A DNA stretch of 9,841 nt from Acidimicrobiia bacterium (GTDB lineage Bacteria > Actinomycetota > Acidimicrobiia > Spongiisociales > UBA5794): assembly GCA_013003515.1 (NCBI GenBank), contig JABDIW010000127.1:1-9841 (forward strand), in the 5' to 3' direction. Position 1 is the stretch's first letter; every line of letters starts with the position of its first letter. Under the pieces are notes generated by a model, which saw only the letters and a program-made list of their open reading frames with translations, was not told where the DNA came from and ran no database searches. Below are positions 1-6,670 of the stretch, in pieces. The position numbers and the translations under genes are program-made.

Positions 1-966
1 CGCTGGCATGGTGTACTCGGACAGGCCGCCGGCTGGAACCACTACGCTCCCCGACGACGAGAGCGTCTCGAACTCTACGGTGATGTCGCTGGCGGCCGGG
101 TTGTAGAAGAACACCTTGACCGGCGCCGAGGGATCGGTCTCTCCCACCGGCGTGTAGTACTCGCTACTCCACCTGTTCACCGGCGCGAGGGCGAACCAGC
201 GTGCCTCGTAGGTCGAGCCGATGTCGCCGGTGAGAAGATCCACCTGGACCTTCTTCGACGCCAGGACCGTGCCGCCGATCTCAACGTTCGGCGCCAGGAG
301 GCTCTCGCCGCGAGCGAGCGTCTGGTTGAACTCGAGTGTGCCGTCGTTGTCGACGTCGACAGAGACCATCGTGTCGTTCGCGCCGGCCATCACCGAGAAG
401 GCCGCATAGTCGAACATCTGCCCCGGTGCGTTCGTACCGACTGGAGAGGTGAACTCGGTCCCCCACTCGCTGGTGACGTAGGTTTCGACGGCTCCGGCGA
501 GAACGACTCCGGAGTAGCAAGTGGGCCCCGGACACGTCCCGACGTTCAACGGCCAGCCGGCACGGGTCACCGCCACGAGCTCGTCGGAGGCGATGAGGTC
601 GCCGCCGTCGAAGCGGATGGCGCTGCCGCGAGGATTCGCCGGCACGTCGTTCTCGAGCGCCAGAATATCGCCGGCGTCGAAGAGATCGTTGGCGTTGGTG
701 CAGGTCAGCGGCAGTCGATTCAGGGTCGGCGGGCAGCCCGTCGCGGCGCGCCCGTCACCCCAGATCTCGGTCGTCGCCTGGGTTGGGTTGGAGGGATTGG
801 TCTCGAGCCCGTCTTCCCAGTGGTCGTAGACGATCCTGTTGCCGTCCAGCGTCACAGTGATCGACACCACCGCCCGCATGTCGTCGCTCGGCGGGTAGGT
901 GTTGTCATCGACAGTCACCGCCCAGCTCCGCACCTGCTCGTCGGGAATCGGCACGAAGTACTCGTG
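1..966 (-). other. IgGFc-binding-like region at the truncated end of the giant protein
   Basis: Residues about 1737-2058. EYFVPIPDEQ, RIVYDHWEDGLE, GGDLIASDELVAVTRAGWP, FSVMAGANDTMVSVDVDNDG, VLASKKVQVDLLTGD and the following STYEARWFAL resemble the repeated 'asset / cannot be shown / placed at risk' beta modules of bacterial proteins related to the IgGFc-binding N-terminal family. Two short Cys-containing segments (GCPP and LTCT, then GTCPGPTCYSG) could form disulfides after export. The domain continues beyond the window. The family match is tentative. Confidence 0.45.
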
Positions 967-3900
967 CGGCAGCGGCGTGTTGAGGCCGGAGTAGTCGATG
1001 GCCTTGGAGGCCAGGTTGCTGGTACCGCCGTCGCCGTCGGTGAGCTGGACGCTCACAGTGCGCGGCGTCGTCGCCGGCAGCAGGACGACGTTCTCGTAGG
1101 TGATGTTCCGCAACAGCGCCTGCGTCGAGGTCACGTTCGCCGGCGCCACCAGCGAGATCACCAGCGGCGTCGCGCCGCTTCCTCCGGAATATGAGCCGAT
1201 GATCTGCGCGCCGCTCACGCCGTCGTCATAGGTCACGTCGTTGACCCCGGAGAGCGAGATGTTGCCGGCTCCCGGTCCCTCGTCGTTGATCGCCAGGCGA
1301 TCGTTTCCGGTGGCGTTGATAGCGATCGTGACGGTGAGCGTCCCGCCGGCGAAGTCCGGCGAGTCGGGATCGGTGACCGTTGCCGCGGCGTCGAGCGGTG
1401 TCGGCGGATCGCCTTCGGTGTAGTTGAGGGCGCCGCTAGGCAGGGTGATCGTCGGACCGGAGATGGAGCTGAAAGTCGGGGAGAACTCGGACGTCGAGCC
1501 GAACGGCGCCGCGATCTCCTCGGTGGCGGTGGCGGTGATGATCGAGCCTACGGAGCCCGGAATCGTCGTGCTGTACGAGGCCAGACCGCCTGGGTGACTG
1601 ACGACGTTGTAGAAATCGGCATAGCTCTCGCCTTCCCGATCGGTCGTCGAATTGTCGAAGAACTCGATGCGGTAGTCGCCGGCCAGCGTGTCGAGATCGA
1701 AGCCGACCACTACCAGGCCGCCCTGCTCGACCGCCGAGGTGATCTCCGGAAAGTTCATCCTGTCATTCGGGCCGCCGTCGCCGTCACCCGGGTCGTTGCC
1801 CGTGACTCCGATGACGTCCAGATCGATTCCCAGGTCCACGTTGTCGAAGATGTCGTTTCCGAGAATGGGGTTGTCGACTGCGGCAGCACCCTGCACCAGA
1901 ACGCCCGTATGGGCGTTGGAGGCAATGACGTTGCCCTCGCCGGGGCCGCTGCCGCCGACCAGGTTTCCAGGCGAGCTCGACAGGTAGATGCCCGACCTCG
2001 ATGCGCCCTCGGCGCCGTTCGGTACTGCGCCGCTCGCCGCCGCGTCGCGACCGATGATGTTGTTCTGGATGACGTTGCCGGCGCTGTTGGGACCCCATAC
2101 ATAGATGCCGTACCAGAAGTTGCCGGAGATGACGTTGCCGCTGGCGGGTGTGCCGATCGTCGTATCGGTCGTGTCAACTACGTAAATTCCGATCTGCTGG
2201 TAGCTCGGCCCGCCGTCGTACGGAACAGTTGCCAGACCGGTTCGATCCACACCAATGTAGTTGCCGAGGATCTGGGTGCCGGCGGACGTGACCGGCGCTC
2301 CGTCCGTCACGTCATCGATGTTGATGCCGCGCAGGCGGTTGCCGGAGATGATGTTTCTGTCGGCGGCCGTCGTGCCGCCAATCATGTTGCCGGCGGACTG
2401 GTCGATGAGTATCCCCTCGTCGGTGTTGCCCACCAGGCCGAGGGCGCCGGTGACGTCGGTGCCCAGATAGTTGCCGGCAACTGTATTGCTGCCCCCGCCG
2501 GTGAGCTTGATGCCGGAGACGAACCGGTTAACGGTCAGGCCGCGCACCTCTGAGCTCCCTCCCTGGAGCTCTACCCCAACCGTGGTGACGCCCGAGCCGT
2601 TGAGCTCGAGCTCGGGTCCGAGCGGGTTCGAGCTCCGCAGCCCGGTACCGTTCGCGAGGTCGTAGGCCGTGCCGTCGACGGTCGTCGCCGCGCCGGAGAC
2701 GATCGGCAGCGCGACGGTCACCGGAATCGTCCACCAGGTCTCTGTGCCGTTCGTGCCGTCAGTCGGCACGGCAGGCACGAAACGCATGACGTTGGCGCCT
2801 GAGATCGCGTTGGCGTTCTGGATGAATTGTCGCAGCGAGCCCTGGACCGTGCGGTTGGCGCCGAGGTCGTAGTCCGTCCCGTCGCCGCCGCGCGTGTTGA
2901 CGACGACGTTGAACGAGAACCCGTAGTCGAGTGCACTGATGTCGGCTCCGGACGGGCTCACCATGGTGTAGTGCTTTGGAAAGCTTGCGCTGTCGTAGAA
3001 GGTGCCGTTCAACGCGCCGTAGCAGGGACCCGCCGTCACCCGCTGCGAGGAGCTGCCCGTCCCGTTGGCGCACCAGGTGCCGGCCGGCGCCCAGGTCTGC
3101 TCTGCCCACAGGTCGCCCTGCGGTGCGACCGGGTCTTGCGACGACGGCACTGTTTTCGAATCGATCTGAACGAAATAGTCCTTGCCGTCCTCGAGGCCGG
3201 AGACCGAGTAGCCGCCGGAGCCGTTCGTCGCCACCGGGCCCGCCACGAGGGTATCGGTACCGATGTTCAGGATCGTGTTCGAGTTCGTGTCCTCGTAGAC
3301 GTAAACGCCGACCCCTACGGCCCCCGGATTGTTGGCGTCGCCGATCGTGCCGTCGCTCAGCACGTCGCCGGCGATGTCCTCGAAGACGGTCCCGGAAACG
3401 ACCGACGTGCTCACCATGGTCAGGGTCGTCACGGCCGGAGCGCTGGTGCTCGTTCCGTCATCGGCCGTCACCGAGATGACGCGCGCCGTGGTGTTCGGGG
3501 TCGACGACGTGTTGTTGTACACGACCGTCTTCAAGACCTGGACGTACTCGCCGATCGGGCGCGGCGGGGAGAGGACCAGCTGACCGGAGCCCGCATTCCA
3601 GACCTTGCTTAATCCGGTACCACTGGTGTCCGCATCCAGAGTCTCCTCGCCCGTATCAAGGAGGTTGGTGATCTCGACGGTCAACCCGGTGAGGCTCGTG
3701 TCATCCGCATCGGTGATCACGGCGTCGCTGTCGGCGATCAGCACCGGACCCGCGCCCTCGGTCCACGTCGCCACAAAGTCGAGACCGCTGGCTGCCGAAT
3801 CGTTGTCGTCGAGGTCGACGACGGGCGACGGGCCGGAAAGGTTGAGCACATAGACAGCGCCGCGAGAGCTTCCTCCGTCGTCGTCACCGAAGGCGCCGAC

Positions 3901-6174
3901 GACCACGTCGATGAGACCGTCGCCATCAAGATCACCGAGTCCCGAAACGGCGACCCCGAACTGGTCGGCGTCGGCCAGGGGCGCTGACAGCCCGCCGGCG
4001 AGATCGCTGATCTTCCGCTCGCTCTTGACCGTCCCGTTCGAGTTGAGGAGCAGGACGTACGCCGCGCCGCGGGCGCTACCCCCATCATCATCGCCATTCG
4101 CACCAACCAGGAGATCCGGCACCCCGTCGTTGTCGATGTCTCCGACGCCCGCTGCCGCGCCTCCGAACTTGTCGTCGTTTTCGAGCGGCTCGAGGAAATT
4201 GCCTTCGAGGTCGGAGATCTTCTGCTCGCCCTTGACCGTACCGTCCGAGTTCAGGAACAGCACGTACACGGCGCCGCGGCCGGTCCCTCCGTCACCATCG
4301 ACGCTCGCACCAACGGCAATATCGTTGGTGCTGTCGCCGTCGAGGTCGCCGAGGCTCGCCACGCTCGAGCCGAAGGAGTCCATGTCTTCCAGCGGCGTGA
4401 GGAAGTCGCCTTCGAGGTCGGAGATCTTCTGCTCGTTCTTGACCGTCCCGTCGGCGTTGAGAAACAGGATGTAGACGGCGCCGCGCGCGTTGCCGCCGTC
4501 GTCATCGGCGATGGCGGCCACCGCGATGTCGTTGACGCCGTCGCCGTCGAGATCACCAATGCCGGCCACCGCGGAGCCGAATCGATCACCGTCGTCCAAA
4601 GGCGTGAGGAAGTTTCCTTCGACGTCGGAGATCTTCTGCTCGCTCTTGACCGTGCCATTGGCGTTGAGGAGCAGTACGTAGACCGCGCCGCGCTCGGCGC
4701 CGCCGTCGTCATCATTGAGCGCGCTGACGACGATGTCGCCGAGGCCGTCACCGTCGAGATCGCCGATGCCGGCCGCCGAGAGGCCAAACCAATCGTTGTC
4801 TCCGAGCGGAGTGGTGAGATTGCCCTGAAGGTCAGAGATCTTCTGCTCGCTCTTGACCGTGCCGTTCGTATTGAGAAAGAGAACGTAGACCGCGCCACGA
4901 CCGCTGCCGCCGTCACCGTCCGCGTAGGCGCCAACGACCATGTCGTTGATCCCGTCCCCGTCCAGGTCGCCGATCGCCGACGCCGCGCGCCCGAAACTGT
5001 CGAAGTTGTTCAGCGGACCCGTCAGACCGCCGACCAGGCTCGAGATCTTTTGCTCCGAGGCGACGGTTCCGGCCGATTCTCCGGTCGGATCGTCCAGGTA
5101 GTCGGGCTGGGCGTCGCGGTCGCTGTCGTGCGCGTCCCGGGGATCGCCGTCGCTGTTCGGATCGGCGTTCTCGCCGGCAGTCGGCGTGCCGTCGTCGTCG
5201 TCGTCGGTATCGAGGTAGTTGTACAGGAGGTCGCCGTCGGTGTCGGGACCGGGATTGGTCGAGGGATCGTCATCGAGGTCGGTATTCGCATCTTCCTGGT
5301 GATCCCAGAGCCCGTCGCCGTCGGAATCGACAGGCGCGACGCTGAGATAGGTTCTGCCGATTCGAATCTCGTCCAGCTGGGCGGGATTGGCGACGAGACC
5401 GCGTCCGCCACCGACCGTGATCTTCGTGAAGATCCCCAGATCGAGATCGACCTTGTCAGCGCTGGCTGTCACCGGCTCCGGCGCGGCGAGTCCCGGGGTC
5501 GGGTTGACGTACAGCGTGGCGGTCTCGTTGCCGGCCGCGAGAATTTCCAGCTCCAGCACGAGAAAGAACGTCTGTCCGGCCACGACGCCCGAGACATCCA
5601 CGTTCTGGGTGGTGTGTCCCCAGCTGTTCAAATTGAAGTTCGTACCGTAGTAGCCGACGAAGAGCCGCGTGGGATCCGGGGTCACCGGATCGCCGGCGCT
5701 GCCGAGCGTGATACCGAGGTAATCAGTTAGTTCCGTCTCCTGGGGCTTCACCAGAAAGCTCACCCAGATGGTCTCATCGACGCCACCGAGGCTGGTGTCG
5801 AGGTCCCGCACCGCCTGACCGGGAACAAGAGGCACCGTGAGGTTCAGCTCGACCGCGTTGCCGGCGACGGGCAACGGGCCGACAGGATGCGTTAGGCCAG
5901 GCGTCACCACCTGGATCTCGGTGCCTCCGACCCACGCACCGGTCCATCCGTTTCCTCCGCTGTTCCCGCCGAGATCGCCCACGGAGTAGCTGAACGAATC
6001 ATTGGCAGGCAGCGCTGCAAACAGCGGCGCAGCCGCGATGAGAGCCATCGCCAGGACGGTGGCAAGCGCGAGATGCATCGGTGCCTCGACCACTAGCGGG
6101 ATCGCTCGGGCGTCGGGCGCGCGCCGTGCCTGTCGACGAAAGAGCAGTGACCGGTTGACTGAATGACCTCTCAT
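1..6174 (-). CDS. Giant modular exported protein with FG-GAP repeats and parallel beta-helix (3' end missing)
   Basis: One uninterrupted frame of 2058 codons, with no stop before the window edge. I recognise no named gene; the domains point to a secreted or surface adhesin-like protein. Approximate order by residue: signal sequence with hydrophobic core 34-53; LamG-like jelly roll 58-282 (DSFSY...GGNGWTGAW opening); Asp-rich TSP3-like calcium-binding stretch 283-363; six FG-GAP repeats 374-784; cadherin-like domain 783-921; SdrD-B-like domain 922-1085 (SGTVFEDIAGD, VYVYEDTNSN); parallel beta-helix 1088-1475; second cadherin-like domain 1576-1725; IgGFc-binding-like region from 1737. The ATG at 6174 is preferred because AGGAG lies 6 nt upstream. 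The in-frame ATG at 6078 (Met33) would give a more compact signal peptide and has GAGG upstream, so it remains possible. A sigma-54-like promoter lies 78 nt upstream. The C-terminal anchor or sorting signal is not visible. Coding status is very secure, biochemical role unknown. Confidence 0.93.
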   Translation of the reverse strand, partial: MRGHSVNRSLLFRRQARRAPDARAIPLVVEAPMHLALATVLAMALIAAAPLFAALPANDSFSYSVGDLGGNSGGNGWTGAWVGGTEIQVVTPGLTHPVGPLPVAGNAVELNLTVPLVPGQAVRDLDTSLGGVDETIWVSFLVKPQETELTDYLGITLGSAGDPVTPDPTRLFVGYYGTNFNLNSWGHTTQNVDVSGVVAGQTFFLVLELEILAAGNETATLYVNPTPGLAAPEPVTASADKVDLDLGIFTKITVGGGRGLVANPAQLDEIRIGRTYLSVAPVDSDGDGLWDHQEDANTDLDDDPSTNPGPDTDGDLLYNYLDTDDDDDGTPTAGENADPNSDGDPRDAHDSDRDAQPDYLDDPTGESAGTVASEQKISSLVGGLTGPLNNFDSFGRAASAIGDLDGDGINDMVVGAYADGDGGSGRGAVYVLFLNTNGTVKSEQKISDLQGNLTTPLGDNDWFGLSAAGIGDLDGDGLGDIVVSALNDDDGGAERGAVYVLLLNANGTVKSEQKISDVEGNFLTPLDDGDRFGSAVAGIGDLDGDGVNDIAVAAIADDDGGNARGAVYILFLNADGTVKNEQKISDLEGDFLTPLEDMDSFGSSVASLGDLDGDSTNDIAVGASVDGDGGTGRGAVYVLFLNSDGTVKGEQKISDLEGNFLEPLENDDKFGGAAAGVGDIDNDGVPDLLVGANGDDDGGSARGAAYVLLLNSNGTVKSERKISDLAGGLSAPLADADQFGVAVSGLGDLDGDGLIDVVVGAFGDDDGGSSRGAVYVLNLSGPSPVVDLDDNDSAASGLDFVATWTEGAGPVLIADSDAVITDADDTSLTGLTVEITNLLDTGEETLDADTSGTGLSKVWNAGSGQLVLSPPRPIGEYVQVLKTVVYNNTSSTPNTTARVISVTADDGTSTSAPAVTTLTMVSTSVVSGTVFEDIAGDVLSDGTIGDANNPGAVGVGVYVYEDTNSNTILNIGTDTLVAGPVATNGSGGYSVSGLEDGKDYFVQIDSKTVPSSQDPVAPQGDLWAEQTWAPAGTWCANGTGSSSQRVTAGPCYGALNGTFYDSASFPKHYTMVSPSGADISALDYGFSFNVVVNTRGGDGTDYDLGANRTVQGSLRQFIQNANAISGANVMRFVPAVPTDGTNGTETWWTIPVTVALPIVSGAATTVDGTAYDLANGTGLRSSNPLGPELELNGSGVTTVGVELQGGSSEVRGLTVNRFVSGIKLTGGGSNTVAGNYLGTDVTGALGLVGNTDEGILIDQSAGNMIGGTTAADRNIISGNRLRGINIDDVTDGAPVTSAGTQILGNYIGVDRTGLATVPYDGGPSYQQIGIYVVDTTDTTIGTPASGNVISGNFWYGIYVWGPNSAGNVIQNNIIGRDAAASGAVPNGAEGASRSGIYLSSSPGNLVGGSGPGEGNVIASNAHTGVLVQGAAAVDNPILGNDIFDNVDLGIDLDVIGVTGNDPGDGDGGPNDRMNFPEITSAVEQGGLVVVGFDLDTLAGDYRIEFFDNSTTDREGESYADFYNVVSHPGGLASYSTTIPGSVGSIITATATEEIAAPFGSTSEFSPTFSSISGPTITLPSGALNYTEGDPPTPLDAAATVTDPDSPDFAGGTLTVTIAINATGNDRLAINDEGPGAGNISLSGVNDVTYDDGVSGAQIIGSYSGGSGATPLVISLVAPANVTSTQALLRNITYENVVLLPATTPRTVSVQLTDGDGGTSNLASKAIDYSGLNTPLPHEYFVPIPDEQVRSWAVTVDDNTYPPSDDMRAVVSITVTLDGNRIVYDHWEDGLETNPSNPTQATTEIWGDGRAATGCPPTLNRLPLTCTNANDLFDAGDILALENDVPANPRGSAIRFDGGDLIASDELVAVTRAGWPLNVGTCPGPTCYSGVVLAGAVETYVTSEWGTEFTSPVGTNAPGQMFDYAAFSVMAGANDTMVSVDVDNDGTLEFNQTLARGESLLAPNVEIGGTVLASKKVQVDLLTGDIGSTYEARWFALAPVNRWSSEYYTPVGETDPSAPVKVFFYNPAASDITVEFETLSSSGSVVVPAGGLSEYTMPA
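1000..1449 (-). other. Cadherin-like domain 2 of the giant protein
   Basis: Residues about 1576-1725. The order LNYTEGDPPTPLDAAATVTD, DSPDFAGGTLTVTI, NDRLAINDEGPGAGNISLSG, GGSGATPLVISL, STQALLRNITYENV and RTVSVQLTDGDGGTS is a well-known bacterial cadherin-like repeat. It differs in sequence from domain 1, so the two are not a recent duplication. The boundary with the preceding beta-helix is a beta-rich linker at residues about 1476-1575. Confidence 0.65.
1750..2913 (-). other. Right-handed parallel beta-helix domain of the giant protein
   Basis: Residues about 1088-1475. The domain starts with VNTRGGDGTDYD and GSLRQFIQNAN, a variant of the CSLREAI..AN opening common in secreted beta-helix proteins. 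It then runs through coils of the type GNYLGTD, NTDEGILID, NMIGG, RNIISGN, RGINID, GNYIGVD, GNVISGN, YGIYV, GNVIQNNIIG, GNVIASN and TGVLVQ. The fold resembles NosD/pectate-lyase-like helices. I see no clear catalytic residues, so a binding or structural role is as likely as an enzymatic one. Confidence 0.8.
2920..3411 (-). other. SdrD-B/CNA-B-like domain of the giant protein
   Basis: Residues about 922-1085. VSGTVFEDIAGD, then VGVYVYEDTNSN, then a GGYSVSGLEDGKDYFVQID strand-turn-strand, is the usual signature of SdrD-B-like (transthyretin-related) surface stalk domains. A short Cys-containing insert (WCANG ... GPCYG, residues about 1034-1052) follows and could form a disulfide after export. 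Confidence 0.6.
3412..3828 (-). other. Cadherin-like domain 1 of the giant protein
   Basis: Residues about 783-921, directly after the last FG-GAP unit. The pattern SPVVDLDDNDSAASGLDF, TEGAGPVLIADSDAVITDAD, LTGLTVEITNLLDTGEETL and VISVTADDGTSTSAP is the cadherin-like extracellular repeat seen in large bacterial surface proteins. Acidic pairs at the strand ends suggest calcium binding. Assignment is by recognised pattern; no alignment was run. Confidence 0.6.
3820..5055 (-). repeat. Six tandem FG-GAP (integrin alpha-like) repeats, 207-bp period
   Basis: Six units of 69 residues start at residues 374, 443, 512, 581, 650 and 719. Each begins ExKIS, has an FG about 20 residues in, then GDLDGDG-type calcium loops (GDIDNDG in unit 5, GDLDGDS in unit 4), a D-DGG loop, and RGA(V/A)Y(V/I)L. 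At DNA level a shared 11-mer of the form atcttYtgctc, degenerate only in unit 6, recurs at 5045, 4838, 4631, 4424, 4217 and 4010. These are exactly 207 bp apart, indicating duplication of a whole unit. FG-GAP repeats fold as blades of a beta-propeller. Integrin propellers have seven blades, so six clear units means one is divergent or the propeller is six-bladed. Unit 6 loses the C-terminal NGTVKS part. Confidence 0.92.
5086..5328 (-). other. Asp-rich thrombospondin type-3-like calcium-binding stretch
   Basis: Residues 283-363 carry repeated DxDxDG-type loops: DSDGDGLWD, DTDGDLLYNYLDTDDDDDG, NSDGDPRDAHDSDRD and QPDYLDDP. This is the pattern of TSP3 repeats, which wrap around calcium ions and act as rigid linkers in extracellular proteins. 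The TDDDDDG segment is encoded over a run of five GTC triplets on the plus strand (5191-5205). The stretch leads straight into the FG-GAP array. Confidence 0.75.
5329..6003 (-). other. LamG/concanavalin-like N-terminal domain (encoded region)
   Basis: Residues about 58-282 of the giant protein. The opening (NDSFSYSVGDLGG, GGNGWTGAWVGG) and the later beta-rich segments (ETIWVSFLVKP, TRLFVGYYGTN, LDEIRIGRTY) match the pattern of jelly-roll LamG-like domains at the N-terminus of secreted proteins from environmental bacteria. Such folds often bind carbohydrates, but no specific ligand residues can be assigned by eye. The family assignment is by pattern only. Confidence 0.5.
5980..6174 (-). other. 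N-terminal signal sequence of the giant protein
   Basis: The first 33 residues are rich in Arg and polar residues. They are followed by a hydrophobic stretch (HLALATVLAMALIAAAPLFA, residues 34-53) and small residues suited to signal peptidase I cleavage (LFA-A or LPA-N, about residues 53-57). This supports Sec export. The n-region is unusually long if translation starts at 6174. From the alternative ATG at 6078 the signal peptide would be a conventional length of roughly 25 residues. Confidence 0.75.
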
Positions 6175-6180
6175 CACGCG

Positions 6181-6185
6181 CTCCT
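6181..6185 (-). promoter_or_regulatory. Ribosome binding site of the giant gene
   Basis: On the minus strand AGGAG lies 6 nt upstream of the ATG at 6174-6172, a good Shine-Dalgarno match at normal spacing. It supports starting at 6174 rather than at the internal ATG at 6078, which has only GAGG upstream. Confidence 0.65.
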
Positions 6186-6251
6186 CGCGGTTCTTTCGCC
6201 CGGCACTTCCGGGAATGGATGGCAGGCAGAACGGCATCAAGCTCTTGACAA

Positions 6252-6267
6252 AGCAACGCCCACGCCA
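6252..6267 (-). promoter_or_regulatory. Candidate sigma-54 (-24/-12) promoter of the giant gene
   Basis: The minus strand reads TGGCGTGGGCGTTGCT. Against the consensus TGGCACGRNNNTTGCW this is a 14/16 match. The invariant GG and GC dinucleotides are present and separated by the required 10 nt. Transcription would start near 6241 and give a leader of about 66 nt before the ATG at 6174. The adjacent gene encodes a sigma-54 activator, which makes the match more credible. It has not been tested against the rest of a genome. Confidence 0.65.
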
Positions 6268-6284
6268 ACTCGAAAGGCCACTGT

Positions 6285-6419
6285 GGAACCTGTTAAAGCG
6301 CTTCTTATGAAAGATTTACGGACACATTGGCGACCGTCTATTCAATCGCCCAGGGAACCAAGGGTGGGAGTTCCTGGACCCCGTGGGAGGAATACCCGGA
6401 TCGGCTCGCTGCCGGTTCC
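6285..6419. promoter_or_regulatory. Cluster of GGAAC(C)/GGTTCC half-sites, candidate activator-binding region
   Basis: GGAACC occurs at 6285-6290 and 6354-6359, GTTCC at 6370-6374, and GGTTCC at 6414-6419. The middle two form a dyad, GGAAC-N11-GTTCC (6354-6374). Relative to the predicted sigma-54 start near 6241 the sites fall at about -45, -115, -131 and -175, and the three distal sites are where NtrC-family activators usually bind. The identity of the binding protein is inferred from the neighbouring regulator gene. Confidence 0.4.
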
Positions 6420-6559
6420 TTCGGGCGCTCGACAAGGGCAGCGGCGGTTACAGGAAGCTATCCCACCCCAACCCACATCTCGTCACCGCTTCGTGCCCAC
6501 CGCTCGCTGCTTGTCACCTTCCTCGCGGCCCATCGGTATCGATGACAGCCGCGAGTGGC

Positions 6560-6613
6560 GTGCCTTGCGCAGAGCATCTCTTCGCTCGAGCAAGGCACCC
6601 CAAGCGGCCTTGG
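6560..6613. repeat. Two adjacent inverted repeats (potential hairpins)
   Basis: GTGCCTTGC (6560-6568) and GCAAGGCAC (6590-6598) are perfect 9-bp arms around a 21-nt loop. The loop holds a nested GAGC/GCTC pair (6572-6575 and 6584-6587). Right next to it, CCAAG (6600-6604) and CTTGG (6609-6613) form a second 5-bp hairpin. There is no following T-run on either strand, so this is not a standard intrinsic terminator. It could be part of a structured RNA or a protein-binding site. Confidence 0.45.
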
Positions 6614-6654
6614 CAGCGATCAACCTATCTGCGGCCGACGAAGGCCCTCGACAA

Positions 6655-6670
6655 TTTCGACCAGTCGAAA
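6655..6670. promoter_or_regulatory. 16-bp palindrome, operator-like
   Basis: TTTCGAC-CA-GTCGAAA has perfect 7-bp arms around a 2-nt centre. It lies in non-coding DNA about 420 bp upstream of the predicted start of the giant-gene transcript and about 300 bp downstream of the regulator stop. The symmetry suggests a dimeric regulator site. The protein is unknown. Confidence 0.35.

Noticed and set aside
1594..2553. 319-codon plus-strand open frame
   Set aside because: Lies entirely antisense to the beta-helix part of the giant gene. Long antisense frames are expected in GC-rich DNA, and the product has no recognisable motif.
2827..3612. 261-codon plus-strand open frame
   Set aside because: Antisense to the cadherin-like, SdrD-B-like and early beta-helix coding region. 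Arg/Val/Asp-biased product without domains.
4251..4934. 227-codon minus-strand open frame with repeated Ser/Arg/Thr-rich sequence
   Set aside because: A different frame of the same strand through the FG-GAP array. The periodicity is inherited from the 207-bp repeats, while the true frame gives clear FG-GAP motifs.
3820..5055. Possible CRISPR-like or satellite array because of regular spacing
   Set aside because: The 207-bp period is in frame, covers whole protein domains, and has no short identical repeats separated by unique spacers.
5050..5730. 226-codon plus-strand open frame with Val/Ile/Gly-rich sequence
   Set aside because: Mirror of the Asp-rich calcium-binding region on the other strand: Asp codons (GAC/GAT) read in reverse give Val/Ile codons, so the apparent hydrophobicity is an artefact.
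6245..6250. TTGACA on the plus strand, resembling a sigma-70 -35 box
   Set aside because: No -10 element at 16-18 nt downstream and no real plus-strand gene to serve.
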